The notes under the pieces: generated by a model
What the model saw: only the letters and a program-made list of their open reading frames with translations
The model's database searches: none
What the model was told of the DNA's origin: nothing
Shown: positions 7,764 to 16,388 of the stretch, piece by piece
Layout: each line of letters begins with the position of its first letter
Position numbering within the stretch: position 1 is the stretch's first letter
NCBI GenBank assembly: GCA_964526035.1
Contig: CAZGKE010000002.1
Coordinates: 1-56,801, forward strand
DNA: 56,801 nt
Direction of reading: 5' to 3'
From: DAOMOD01 sp964526035
Lineage (GTDB): Bacteria; Pseudomonadota; Gammaproteobacteria; Xanthomonadales; BPKI01
Translations under genes and position numbers: made by a program

Positions 7764-9044
7764 CTAGGCCCGCGGCTTCAGCCGCTCGATGCCGAGCGCC
7801 TTCATCACGTACTTCTCGTACACCGGCTCGGATACGCCCTTGCGCATCTTGCGCAGGAAGTACTTTTCGAAGGCGACCTTGGCGAGGTGCACCCACCTGC
7901 CCTTCTTCGCCCAGGTGACGTTGCGCGGCGGGAACTGCGGCAGGGCGACGAAGGCCACACCGGTGTCGCCCATGTCGGCGAGACATACCGCGTTCCAGGT
8001 CCCTTCATAGTCCGCGGTCTTGCCGTCCAGCTCGGCCTTGATGTTGTGCACGATGGTGGTGACCATCGACTCGATCATGAATCCGGTCTTGGGCGCACCG
8101 GTCGGCACGGGTGTGGATTCGATCGGGGGAATCGCCACGCACACGCCGGCGGCGAAGATGTTCGGGTAGCGCGTGCTGCGCTGGTGTTTGTCGACCACCA
8201 CGAATCCGCGCGGGTTGTTCAGGCCCTCGACCGCAGCGACGGCATCGACGCCCTTGAAGGCGGGCAGAAGCATCGCATAGCGGAACGGGACCTTGTGGGT
8301 CTTGGTCGGCTTGCCGTCGGTGTCGTGCTCGGTGATATCCATTTCTCCCGCGTGCACCGCATCGACCCTGGCGTTGACGATCCACTTGATGTGCGCCTGG
8401 CGAAACTCGGACTCCATCAGCCCCTTGGAGTCGCCGACGCCGCCAAGACCCATGTGGCCAATGTAGGGCTCACTGCTGACGAAGGTCATCGGCACCTTGT
8501 CGCGCAGCTTGCGACGGCGCAGGTCGGCATCGAGGATCATGGCGAACTCGTAGGCGGGGCCGAAACAGCTCGCCCCCTGCACCGCGCCGATGACGATCGG
8601 GCCGGGATCCTTGAGAAAATCCTGGTAGGCGTCCCATGCGCTCTGCGCGTGCGGCGTGGTGCAGATCGACTGCGTATGCCCGCCGTCCGGACCCAGCCCC
8701 GGGACCTCGTCAAAGGCCAGCTTGGGGCCGGTAGCAACCAGCAGGCAGTCGTAGGCGACGCGTTCGCCGTCTTCGGTGATCACGACATTGCCGGGTGCGT
8801 CGATCGCCTGGGCCGCGGTCGGCAGGAAGCGGATGCCCTTGCGCCCCAGCCAATCGCCGGCGTCGAGGGTGATCTGCTCGGTCGTGCGCCAACCCACCGC
8901 CACCCAGGGATTGGATGGCGTGAAGCTGAAGCGGTCGCCCTTGCCGATCACGGTGACCTCGTGCGCCTTGCCCAGCGCCTCGCGCAGCTCGTAGGCCGCG
9001 GCCATGCCGCCGAGTCCAGCGCCCAATACCACGATGCTTGCCAT
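7764..9044 (-). CDS. sqr: Sulfide:quinone oxidoreductase, FAD-dependent
   Basis: A 426-aa membrane-associated flavoprotein that oxidises sulfide to sulfane sulfur and passes electrons to quinone. The FAD-binding motif VLGAGLGGMAAAYEL is at residues 6-20. Cysteines fall at 128 (SICTTP), 160 (GASCFGPAYEF) and 354 (NAVCLADMG), almost exactly where the three redox cysteines of the Acidithiobacillus enzyme are placed as I recall them (128, 160, 356). The C-terminus is amphipathic, as expected for membrane docking. I start at ATG 9042-9044 because GGAGGG lies 6-11 bases upstream and the Rossmann strand begins at once. It is divergent from an ArsR regulator across an AT-rich operator-promoter, and should be induced by sulfide or persulfide. 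Confidence 0.92.
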   Translation of the reverse strand: MASIVVLGAGLGGMAAAYELREALGKAHEVTVIGKGDRFSFTPSNPWVAVGWRTTEQITLDAGDWLGRKGIRFLPTAAQAIDAPGNVVITEDGERVAYDCLLVATGPKLAFDEVPGLGPDGGHTQSICTTPHAQSAWDAYQDFLKDPGPIVIGAVQGASCFGPAYEFAMILDADLRRRKLRDKVPMTFVSSEPYIGHMGLGGVGDSKGLMESEFRQAHIKWIVNARVDAVHAGEMDITEHDTDGKPTKTHKVPFRYAMLLPAFKGVDAVAAVEGLNNPRGFVVVDKHQRSTRYPNIFAAGVCVAIPPIESTPVPTGAPKTGFMIESMVTTIVHNIKAELDGKTADYEGTWNAVCLADMGDTGVAFVALPQFPPRNVTWAKKGRWVHLAKVAFEKYFLRKMRKGVSEPVYEKYVMKALGIERLKPRA

Positions 9045-9127
9045 GTTCCGCCCTCCGCCGTTCGAGATGGCAGCCAGCCCCTTTGGGCGGCTCGACCGAT
9101 TGACCTCGGTCAACCGACTCGGAATGA

Positions 9128-9165
9128 ACATTAGCATTTGCTTATATTAGTGTCAACTAAATAAG
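9128..9165 (-). promoter_or_regulatory. Divergent sqr/arsR promoter with overlapping operator palindrome
   Basis: On the minus strand, TTGACA (9151-9156) and TAATGT (9128-9133) are separated by 17 bases, a near-consensus sigma70 promoter for sqr. A partly symmetrical sequence, CTTATATTAG-N6-CTAAATAAG at 9141-9165, covers the -35 box and spacer, so a bound ArsR dimer would block polymerase. On the plus strand a weaker TTGCTT-N18-TAAGAT (9138-9167) could drive the regulator itself. A further perfect inverted repeat, TTGACC-TC-GGTCAA (9100-9113), lies in the sqr leader. Confidence 0.8.
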
Positions 9166-9194
9166 ATGGGCTCGCCCGCACCCGATGACGACCC

Positions 9195-9512
9195 ATGCCG
9201 AAGCCGAGCAATACCTTCACCGCCGAACAGATGGGCACCCATGCCCACGATGCCGCACGCCTGCTGAAGGCGCTGGCCAACGACAAGCGCCTGATGATCC
9301 TGTGCCTGCTGGTCGACGGCGAGCTGAGCGTGGGAGACATCAACGCCCGCGTGGATCTCAGCCAGTCGGCGCTTTCACAGCACCTCGCGCTGCTGCGCGC
9401 GGACGGCCTGGTGCGCACGCGCCGCGAGGCGCAGACCATCTTCTATGCCATCGAGGAGGGTCCGGCACAGCGCATCATCGAGACGCTGCACGGAATCTAC
9501 TGCGGGGTCTGA
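9195..9512 (+). CDS. ArsR-family repressor with BigR/SqrR-type cysteine pair
   Basis: A 105-aa winged-helix dimeric DNA-binding protein. The recognition helix region reads SQSALSQHLALLRADGLV (residues 56-73), followed by the wing RTRREAQTIFY. Cysteines occur only at residue 37 (MILCLLVDGE) and residue 103 (IYCGV). This matches the two-cysteine pattern of BigR, YgaV and SqrR, which release DNA when the pair forms a tetrasulfide or disulfide bridge. Metal-binding ELCVCDL-type motifs of classical ArsR are absent. It is divergent from sqr and probably represses sqr and itself. The persulfide-sensing role is inferred from the cysteines and neighbours. Confidence 0.9.
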   Translation: MPKPSNTFTAEQMGTHAHDAARLLKALANDKRLMILCLLVDGELSVGDINARVDLSQSALSQHLALLRADGLVRTRREAQTIFYAIEEGPAQRIIETLHGIYCGV

Positions 9513-9515
9513 AGT

Positions 9516-10028
9516 TCAGTCACCGTCGCGACGCACTTCGACGTACACCGCCTTGCGGTCCCAGCCACCCTTGCCGCGCACTCGAAACGTCATGACGTAG
9601 GTACCGCCCGGCAGGGCCTCGGTGTCGATCACGTCCACCGCGGTCTGCATCGGTACGCCGCCGATGCGCACCGTGGGATCGGTGCGGATGCCCTTGCGGG
9701 TGGGAATCTGCTGGCCCTGCAGTCCGGTCACGACGATCTCCAGCTCCTCGTGCAGCGCCCCAAGACCCAGCGCGGTCCGCGCGTTGCCGCTCGCCTGTGC
9801 CTGCACTGCGCCGGAGGCCGGCTGCGGGAGGCGCCAGCACACCGACTGCGAGACCGCAGCGCTCAGCTCGTCACGCAGCGCGAGGTCGTTCAGCGGCTCG
9901 ACGCGCTGGCCGTCGATTTCAAGGTCGAAGCAATGGCCATTGCGCGGTGTGCAGCTGTCACCGCGGGGAAGGGCGCAGGGGTCGCCTGCGGCCAGAGCAA
10001 GCGAGGCGACAAGGGTGAAGGTGATCAT
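9516..10028 (-). CDS. Hypothetical secreted protein
   Basis: A 170-aa protein of no family I recognise. The first 14 residues (MITFTLVASLALAA) form a short signal peptide. The mature part has four cysteines, three of them within the first 25 residues or so (DPCALPRGDSCTPRNGHC), which suggests disulfides in the periplasm. The C-terminal half (VRIGGVPMQTAVDVIDTEALPGGTYVMTFRVRGK) looks like a beta-sandwich. It converges with the ArsR gene, with only three bases between the stop codons. It is divergent from the beta-lactamase homologue with a 200-bp spacer that shows no clear promoter to me. Confidence 0.7.
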   Translation of the reverse strand: MITFTLVASLALAAGDPCALPRGDSCTPRNGHCFDLEIDGQRVEPLNDLALRDELSAAVSQSVCWRLPQPASGAVQAQASGNARTALGLGALHEELEIVVTGLQGQQIPTRKGIRTDPTVRIGGVPMQTAVDVIDTEALPGGTYVMTFRVRGKGGWDRKAVYVEVRRDGD

Positions 10029-10228
10029 GGGGGTCTCCAGGGTTGTGGGCTTCTGACCTGCTATCGGCAGATGGTACGCCGGGCGGACAGCCTGCAGAGG
10101 GGCTGGCCCGAAGGGCGCGCTGCTGGCGACTGAACACCTGGAAGATGCGCGCGTTTGCCATGATGCGGGCAGCTCAATGCCACTTCCGCACGCCATCCTG
10201 CGGCTCATTTCCAACGGTACCTCACACC

Positions 10229-11014
10229 ATGTCCACCCTGATCCTTGCCCTGCTGCTCGCCAACACCTCTCTCGTCTCCACCTGGACCGAGCGTGAAGAC
10301 ATCGGGGGCGTGTTCACCGAGGCCGGCGTCACCGGCACCTTCGTGCTGCTTGATGCAGAGACCGGCTCCCTCTCGGGCCACAATCACGCGCGCGCCCAAC
10401 GACGCTACGTTCCCGCCTCTACCTTCAAGGTCCCCAATGCCTTGATCGGCGTGGCCACCGGTACCGTGACCAGCGTCGATGAAGTGCTGCCGTACGGCGG
10501 CAAGCCGCAGTGGTTGAAGGCCTGGGAGCAGGACATGAGCCTGCGCCAGGGCATGCCGGTGTCGAATTTGCCGGTGTTCCAGGAGCTGGCCCGCCGCATC
10601 GGACTCGAACCCATGCGCGAACACCTCGTGAGCCTCGACTACGGCAACGCCAGCATCGCCCAGACGGTGGACGATTTCTGGCTGGTCGGCCCGCTGGGCA
10701 TCAGCGCCATCGAGCAGACGCGATTCCTTGCCGCGCTGGCCCAGGGACGGCTCCCGGTGTCGCCGGACGCGCAGGCGGCGGTGGCCGACATCATTCGCAC
10801 CGACAGTGGCGAAAGCTGGTCCCTGTACGCCAAGACCGGCTGGGCCAACCTCTACGAGCCGCACATCGGCTGGTGGGTCGGCTGGGTGGAGCGTGACGGG
10901 GGCATCCATGCGTTTGCCCTGAACATCGACATGCCGGACAGCTCGTACGCGCGCAAGCGCATCGACGTGGGCCGCGCGGCGCTGACCGCCGCAGGATTGC
11001 TGGGCGGAAAGTAG
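10229..11014 (+). CDS. Class D (OXA-type) beta-lactamase homologue
   Basis: A 261-aa periplasmic serine hydrolase related to OXA beta-lactamases. The signal peptide covers about residues 1-17. The catalytic STFK motif is near residue 70, YGN near residue 138, the conserved tryptophan in DDFWLVGPL near residue 150, KTG near residue 203 and WWVGWVE after it. The second box, SxV in OXA enzymes (for example SAV in OXA-10), is SNL here, so the valine is replaced. Start ATG 10229 lacks a strong ribosome site; an upstream extension is possible but would spoil the signal peptide. No mobile-element traces surround it, so it looks like an intrinsic chromosomal gene. Real activity on beta-lactams is not shown by sequence. 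Confidence 0.88.
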   Translation: MSTLILALLLANTSLVSTWTEREDIGGVFTEAGVTGTFVLLDAETGSLSGHNHARAQRRYVPASTFKVPNALIGVATGTVTSVDEVLPYGGKPQWLKAWEQDMSLRQGMPVSNLPVFQELARRIGLEPMREHLVSLDYGNASIAQTVDDFWLVGPLGISAIEQTRFLAALAQGRLPVSPDAQAAVADIIRTDSGESWSLYAKTGWANLYEPHIGWWVGWVERDGGIHAFALNIDMPDSSYARKRIDVGRAALTAAGLLGGK

Positions 11015-11117
11015 TCTCCATCGCGGCGTGTCCGGCCGACGTCATTGATCTCGTATAGATTGGCAAGCACTCGCCGCCGATGCGGCCACCCGCCGACCAC
11101 CCGGAGATCCTTTGACC

Positions 11118-11906
11118 ATGAAATCCCGACTCGCAGTTGCCCTCGCTCTCGCCCTCGCCGTTCCCGCGGGTTCCGCGTTCGCCGATGCCCGCATTGAATT
11201 CACGGCCACCGAAGGCGGCGGCGCTTCGATGCAGAGCCTGCTGATCGGTCATGGCCGCATGCGCAGTGACGCCAGCGCCGACACCAGCGTCATCCTTGAC
11301 CCGTCCTCGCGCAGCATGACCATCCTCGACCATGGCAAACGGCGCTTCACCCGCATCGGCCCCGAAGAAATGCGTCAGATGAGCGCCGCGCTCAAGGACG
11401 CCATGGCCCAGCTCGAGCAGGCGATGGCCAACGTGCCCCCGGAGATGCGCGCGCAGATGCAGTCGATGCTGGGCGGCGCCATTCCCGGCATGGGCGGTGA
11501 CGCCATGCTCAAGATCACCGACACCGGTCGCAGCGACACCGTTGCCGGCCATCGCTGCACCGTCTTCCACACCCGATTCCAGGACGAACTGGTCAGCGAA
11601 TCCTGCATGGGCGATGCCTCGGTGCTGGACGGCCTGTCGTCAGACGATCGCGCGGTGCTCGATCAGGCGCTGGCAGTGACGCGCGAGATGATGGAGGAGA
11701 TGACCAGCGGCCCGCTCGCCCAGTTCGCGCAGATGACGCCGTTCCGCGATGGCATGGTGCCGCTGCGCATCACCGACATCGACAAGGGTCGCCGCAGCAC
11801 CTCCGAGTTCGCCGGCATCCGCAGCGAGAGTCTTGCCGCCGATCTGTTCGAGGTTCCGTCGGGCTACCGCGAGCAGAAGATCGAAATGCCGCGCATGCGG
11901 CGCTGA
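11118..11906 (+). CDS. Secreted DUF4412-like protein
   Basis: A 262-aa exported protein of unknown function. The signal peptide MKSRLAVALALALAVPAGSAFA is cleaved after residue 22 or so. The core repeats the DUF4412 pattern: short beta strands (RIEFTATEGG, MRSDASADTSVILDPSSRSM) then a methionine-rich helical middle with many MxxM pairs (residues about 85-130) and a C-terminal part with two cysteines (HRCTVFH, ESCMGDAS) likely bonded. ATG 11118 is preferred over TTG 11112 because GGAG at 11103-11106 is better spaced. It follows the OXA gene by 103 bases and is followed 154 bases later by an ABC efflux operon. The methionine richness could mean metal contact, which is speculative. Confidence 0.75.
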   Translation: MKSRLAVALALALAVPAGSAFADARIEFTATEGGGASMQSLLIGHGRMRSDASADTSVILDPSSRSMTILDHGKRRFTRIGPEEMRQMSAALKDAMAQLEQAMANVPPEMRAQMQSMLGGAIPGMGGDAMLKITDTGRSDTVAGHRCTVFHTRFQDELVSESCMGDASVLDGLSSDDRAVLDQALAVTREMMEEMTSGPLAQFAQMTPFRDGMVPLRITDIDKGRRSTSEFAGIRSESLAADLFEVPSGYREQKIEMPRMRR

Positions 11907-12060
11907 GCAACTCCCAGCGCGCCGCGCCCGCGCCGCCGGAGCGGTGCTCAAGGTGACAACCGGCACTTTCGCTCATCGCGTGCGGGTCTCAAGGTGTGCG
12001 CATGGAAGCCCGATTCCGATGTGCGATCATTTCGGCTTTGACACCGAAGGATCGTAGCCG

Positions 12061-13296
12061 ATGAGTTCGCCCGACCTGCTGGGGCAGCTGCGCATCGATC
12101 GCGACAGCGGCGAACCCGCAGCCTCGCGTCGCACGCCCCTGCTGCTCGGCGCTGCGGCCCTGCTTGCCGTCGGCATCGCCGCGCTGTGGCTGATGCGCGG
12201 CAGCCATGCGGTGGAGCTTGACGTGGCCACGGCGACCGCCGCGGCCGCGACGCCCACCTCCCTTTCCGTACTCGACGCTTCCGGCTACGTGGTGGCCCGC
12301 CGCCAGGCGACGGTGTCGTCCAAGGTCACCGGCAAGGTGCTGGAAGTGCTGATCGAGGAAGGCATGCAGGTTGACGAGGGCCAGATCCTGGCGCGTCTCG
12401 ACGATACCCAGCAGCGCGCCGAGCTTGCAGTGCGGCGCGCCCAGCTCGCCGCGGCCAACGCGCAGCTCGGCGAGATCGAGGCGCAGCTGGTCCAGGCCAG
12501 CGGCGACCTGCGCCGCCAGCAGGAGCTGTTCGACCGCCAACTCGGCAGCGCCGCAGGGCTGGAAGCAGTCCGCGCCCAGGCCGAGACCCTGCAGGCGCGG
12601 CTTGCCAGCGTGCGCAGCCAGGTTGAAGTGGCCGGGCAGTCGATGCTGCTCAGCGTGGTGACGCTGGAGGACACCATCATCCGGGCGCCGTTCGCTGGCA
12701 TCGTCATCGCCAAGGCGGCGCAGCCGGGCGAGATGATCTCGCCGGTGTCCGCCGGTGGCGGCTTCACCCGCACCGGCATCGGCACCATCGTCGACATGGA
12801 CTCACTGGAAGTCGAGGTCGACGTGAACGAAGCATTCATTGGCCGCGTGTCGGCCTCGATGCCGGTCACCGCCACCTTGAACGCCTATCCCGACTGGAAG
12901 ATCCCCGGCGAAGTCATCGCCGTCATTCCCGCCGCCGATCGCACCAAGGCCACGGTGCGCGTGCGCGTCGCACTGGGCGTGAGGGACGCGCGCATCGTGC
13001 CGGACATGGGCGTGCGCGTGGCCTTCCTCGAACGCAGCGCGCCGCAAGCGACGGAAACCGCGGCGAGCGGCGTATGGGTACCGGCAGCAGCGATTGCCGA
13101 GCGCGGCGGCCAATCAGTGGTGTTCGTGCTCGACGGCGATCGCGTCAGTCGCCGCAACGTGTCGCTGGGCGATCGCCGCGGCGACCAGCGCCTGGTCACT
13201 CGCGGCCTCGCGCCCGGCCAGAGCGTGGTGCTGGAGCCGCCGCCCGACCTCGACGAGGGCGATACCGTGCAGCGGCGCAGCGCGACCGGTTCGTGA
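12061..13296 (+). CDS. HlyD/MacA-type periplasmic adaptor of an ABC exporter
   Basis: A 411-aa inner-membrane-anchored adaptor. A single membrane helix (LLLGAAALLAVGIAALWLM, about residues 27-45) follows a short cytoplasmic tail. Then come the lipoyl halves (ASGYVVARRQATVSSKVTGK and IIRAPFAGIVIAKAAQPGEM) flanking a coiled-coil hairpin (residues about 105-195), and a beta-barrel ending in a membrane-proximal region. It begins a run MacA-like, ATPase, permease, permease with gaps of 31, 3 and 10 bases, clearly one operon. The set resembles MacAB or LolCDE-type exporters, with permease and ATPase on separate chains. Substrate unknown. Confidence 0.9.
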   Translation: MSSPDLLGQLRIDRDSGEPAASRRTPLLLGAAALLAVGIAALWLMRGSHAVELDVATATAAAATPTSLSVLDASGYVVARRQATVSSKVTGKVLEVLIEEGMQVDEGQILARLDDTQQRAELAVRRAQLAAANAQLGEIEAQLVQASGDLRRQQELFDRQLGSAAGLEAVRAQAETLQARLASVRSQVEVAGQSMLLSVVTLEDTIIRAPFAGIVIAKAAQPGEMISPVSAGGGFTRTGIGTIVDMDSLEVEVDVNEAFIGRVSASMPVTATLNAYPDWKIPGEVIAVIPAADRTKATVRVRVALGVRDARIVPDMGVRVAFLERSAPQATETAASGVWVPAAAIAERGGQSVVFVLDGDRVSRRNVSLGDRRGDQRLVTRGLAPGQSVVLEPPPDLDEGDTVQRRSATGS

Positions 13297-13327
13297 CCCA
13301 TCCGCAACAGATTTCAGGAGCACAGTC

Positions 13328-14023
13328 GTGAGCGAAACCCTTGTCCAGATCCGCAATGTGAGCAAGACGTACCGCCGCGGGCGCCAGGAAGTGCCGGTGC
13401 TGGAGAGCCTGTCTCTGGACATCGCCCGAGGCGATTTCCTTGCGCTGATGGGGCCCTCGGGGTCGGGCAAGACCACCCTGCTCAACCTGATCGGCGGACT
13501 CGACCAGCCCACGTCCGGCGAGATCCACATCGGCGGCGAGCGCATCGACAGGCTGTCCTCCGGCGCACTGGCTGCCTGGCGCGCGCGCAACGTCGGCTTC
13601 GTCTTTCAGTTCTACAACCTGCTGCCGGTACTGTCCGCCGAGCGCAACGTCGAGCTGCCGCTGCTGTTGACGCGCATGGGGGGCGCCGAGCGCCTCAAGC
13701 GCGCGCGCACGGCGCTCGAGATCGTCGGCCTGAAGGACCGCGCCCGACACAAGCCCAAGGAGCTGTCCGGCGGCCAGGAACAGCGCGTGGCGATTGCCCG
13801 CGCCATGGTCTCGGACCCATCGATACTGGTCTGCGACGAGCCCACCGGCGACCTCGACCGCACCACGGCCGACGAAATTCTGACCCTTCTGCAGCGCCTC
13901 AACGGCGAATTCGGCAAGACCATCATCATGGTCACCCACGACCCCAAGGCCGCCGAGTTCGCGCGCCACACCCTGCATCTCGACAAGGGCGTGCTGGTGG
14001 AAAATGCCGAGCAGGCAGCCTGA
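13328..14023 (+). CDS. ABC transporter ATPase, LolD/MacB type
   Basis: A 231-aa ATP-binding subunit. Walker A GPSGSGKTT is near residues 42-50, the Q-loop in FVFQFYNLLP near residue 95, the signature LSGGQEQRVAIARA near residue 145 and Walker B ILVCDEPTGDLD near residue 165, then the H-loop THDPKAAEF. The signature QEQRVAIARA is LSGGQ-E rather than LSGGQQQ, a mild variation. I chose GTG 13328 (VSETLVQIRN) because it directly precedes the first conserved strand and follows an AGGAG at 13316-13320. It energises the two FtsX-type permeases encoded just downstream. Confidence 0.93.
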   Translation: MSETLVQIRNVSKTYRRGRQEVPVLESLSLDIARGDFLALMGPSGSGKTTLLNLIGGLDQPTSGEIHIGGERIDRLSSGALAAWRARNVGFVFQFYNLLPVLSAERNVELPLLLTRMGGAERLKRARTALEIVGLKDRARHKPKELSGGQEQRVAIARAMVSDPSILVCDEPTGDLDRTTADEILTLLQRLNGEFGKTIIMVTHDPKAAEFARHTLHLDKGVLVENAEQAA

Positions 14024-14026
14024 GCC

Positions 14027-15190
14027 ATGAAGTACCTGCCCCTGGTGCTGGCCAGCCTGTTGCGACGCAAGACGCGCACGCTGCTGACCGTGCTGTCGAT
14101 CCTCAGCGCCTTCCTTTTGTTCGGCCTGCTGTCGGCGGTAGACGTGCTGTTCAACTCGACCACCGAAAGCGAGGCCGGCACCACCCGCCTGATCGTGCAG
14201 TCGCGCACCAGCTTCACCCAATCGCTGCCGCTGCGCATGGCGCCCGAGCTGGAAGCGGTGGAAGGCGTGGTCGACGTCAGCTGGCAGCAGTGGTTCGGCT
14301 CGCAGTACCAGTCGCCGCGCAACCAGATCTTCGGCTTCGCGGTACCGCCTGACCGCTGGAAGCGCATGTACCCGGAGTGGGTGCTGAGCGACGACGAAGC
14401 CCGCGCCTTCGTCGATACCCGCACCGGCATCGTTGTCGGTCGCGGCCTCGCCGAGCGCTTCAACTGGTCGCTTGGTCAGCGCGTCCCCATCCAGTCCAAC
14501 ATCTTCCCGCAGCGCGATGGCAACAAGACCTGGGACTTCGACATCGTTGGCATCTTCGACGGCATCGACGAGACCTTCCAGAGCCAGACCGCCAACCAGC
14601 TGTTCATCAACTTCGACTATTTCCGCGAGGCCAACCAGTTCGGCCAGGGCTTCGCCGGCATCTACATCATCCGCGTCGCCAGCGCCGACCTCATGGAATC
14701 GGTGGCCGCCGCGGTGGACGCGCGTTACCTCAATTCCGACATCGAAACCAAGACCCAGACCGAGCAGGAGTTCCAGCTCGGCTTCGCCCGCCAGATCGGC
14801 GACATCGGCATGATCGTGCGCGCCATCCTCTCGGCAGTGATGTTCACCATCCTGCTGCTCACCGCCAACACCATGGCGCAGTCGGTGCGCGAACGCATTC
14901 CCGAGTTGGCAGTGCTGAAGACGCTCGGCTTCGGCGACACCACCGTCTTGCTGCTGGTGCTGGCCGAGGCGTTTGCGCTGGTCGCGCTGGGCGGTCTGGC
15001 CGGCATGGGCATCGCCAGCGTGCTGGGCCCGGGCCTGACCACCGGCTTCGGCTTTCCGCCGCTGCAGATGGGCGCTCAGGTCTGGCTGCTGGCGCTGTTG
15101 GCCATGCTGGTGATGGCGCTCGCCGTCGGCCTGCTTCCGGCGCTGCGCGCGCGGCGCCTGTCAATCATCGACGCGCTGGCCGGACGTTGA
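14027..15190 (+). CDS. FtsX/MacB-type ABC permease, first of two
   Basis: A 387-aa membrane protein with the four-helix FtsX layout: one helix at residues about 18-40, a periplasmic domain of about 220 residues, then three helices near 262-282, 305-335 and 345-375. The conserved cytoplasmic segment VRERIPELAVLKTLGFGD, typical of MacB/FtsX coupling helices, lies between helices two and three. It begins 3 bases after the ATPase stop. It most likely forms a heterodimer with the second permease, which shares this layout but not close sequence. Confidence 0.9.
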   Translation: MKYLPLVLASLLRRKTRTLLTVLSILSAFLLFGLLSAVDVLFNSTTESEAGTTRLIVQSRTSFTQSLPLRMAPELEAVEGVVDVSWQQWFGSQYQSPRNQIFGFAVPPDRWKRMYPEWVLSDDEARAFVDTRTGIVVGRGLAERFNWSLGQRVPIQSNIFPQRDGNKTWDFDIVGIFDGIDETFQSQTANQLFINFDYFREANQFGQGFAGIYIIRVASADLMESVAAAVDARYLNSDIETKTQTEQEFQLGFARQIGDIGMIVRAILSAVMFTILLLTANTMAQSVRERIPELAVLKTLGFGDTTVLLLVLAEAFALVALGGLAGMGIASVLGPGLTTGFGFPPLQMGAQVWLLALLAMLVMALAVGLLPALRARRLSIIDALAGR

Positions 15191-15200
15191 GGAGTTCATC

Positions 15201-16376
15201 ATGATCGCCCGAATCTTCGCCATCACCCTGATGAACCTGCGCGGCCTGCCTGAGCGCCTCGGCGCCAGCCTGGTCATCGTGGTGGGACTCGCCGGCGTGG
15301 TCGGCGTGCTGACCGCGCTGCTGGCGATGGGCGAGGGCCTGTCGCGCACCCTGACATCGACCGGCAGCAACGACCGCGCCATCGTGCTGCGCGGTGGTTC
15401 CAATGCCGAACTCAACAGCGGCCTGGGCCAGGAAGCCGCCACCCTGGTCACCGAAATGCCCGGCGTGCGCAAGGACGCCGCGGGCAACCCGCTGGCCTCT
15501 CGCGAGCTGATCCTGATCGCCGAGTTGCCGCTCAGGCGCTCCGGCACCGGGGGCAACGTCACCCTGCGCGGTGTCGAACCGGCGGCGTTTGCGCTGCGCG
15601 ACGACCTGCGCATTGTCCAGGGACGTCGATTCGAGCCCGGCCTCAACGAAATGATGGTGGGCGCCGGCGTGCCCGGCCAGTTCGACGGCGCGGCGTTGGG
15701 CGAAACCGTGCGCATTCGCGGCGCCGACTGGGCCATCGTCGGCGTCTTCGAATCCGGCACCGCACACGACAGCGAACTGTGGCTCGATGCCAGCACCGCA
15801 CAGGGCGCATTCAACCGCCCCGGTTTTTCCAGCGTACTGGTGGCACTGGAATCGCCCGCGGCGCTGGAAACCTTCCAGGCCGCATTGGCCGCCGACGCCC
15901 GGCTCACCGTGGATGCCGAATCGCAGCTCGAATACTACGAGCGACAGACGGCCCAATCGACCGGCATGATCCGTGCGCTGACCGCGCTGGTGACCATCGT
16001 CATGGCGCTGGGCGCGATCTTCGCCGCGCTGAACACCATGTATGCCTCGGTCTCCGCGCGCACCACCGAGATCGCCACCCTGCGCGCAATCGGCTTCGGT
16101 GCCCTGCCGGTGGTGGCGTCGGTGCTGGTGGAAAGCATGCTTCTGGCCCTGGCGGGCGGCCTGCTCGGTGCCGCTGGCGCATGGATCATCTTCAACAACG
16201 TTGCCGTCACCACGCTGGGCGCCAACTTCACCCAGGTGGTGTTCAACTTCCAGGTCACCCCCGACCTGCTGGTCACCGGCCTGCTGCTGGCGCTGGCCAT
16301 CGGCTTCATCGGCGGCCTGCTGCCGGCGCTGCGCGCGGCACGCTTGCCGGTGACGGTGGCGCTGCGGGCGGGGTGA
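15201..16376 (+). CDS. FtsX/MacB-type ABC permease, second of two
   Basis: A 391-aa partner permease with the same layout: helix near residues 20-45, periplasmic MacB-PCD-like domain (residues about 50-260), and three C-terminal helices. The coupling motif ARTTEIATLRAIGFGALPV is clear near residue 290. An AGGAG is present just before the ATG (gaggagttcatcATG). The final segment GLLPALRAARLPVTVALRAG is the usual MacB C-terminus. It ends 12 bases before the LytTR regulator gene, suggesting co-transcription. Confidence 0.9.
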   Translation: MIARIFAITLMNLRGLPERLGASLVIVVGLAGVVGVLTALLAMGEGLSRTLTSTGSNDRAIVLRGGSNAELNSGLGQEAATLVTEMPGVRKDAAGNPLASRELILIAELPLRRSGTGGNVTLRGVEPAAFALRDDLRIVQGRRFEPGLNEMMVGAGVPGQFDGAALGETVRIRGADWAIVGVFESGTAHDSELWLDASTAQGAFNRPGFSSVLVALESPAALETFQAALAADARLTVDAESQLEYYERQTAQSTGMIRALTALVTIVMALGAIFAALNTMYASVSARTTEIATLRAIGFGALPVVASVLVESMLLALAGGLLGAAGAWIIFNNVAVTTLGANFTQVVFNFQVTPDLLVTGLLLALAIGFIGGLLPALRAARLPVTVALRAG

Positions 16377-16388
16377 ATCACGCCTGCC

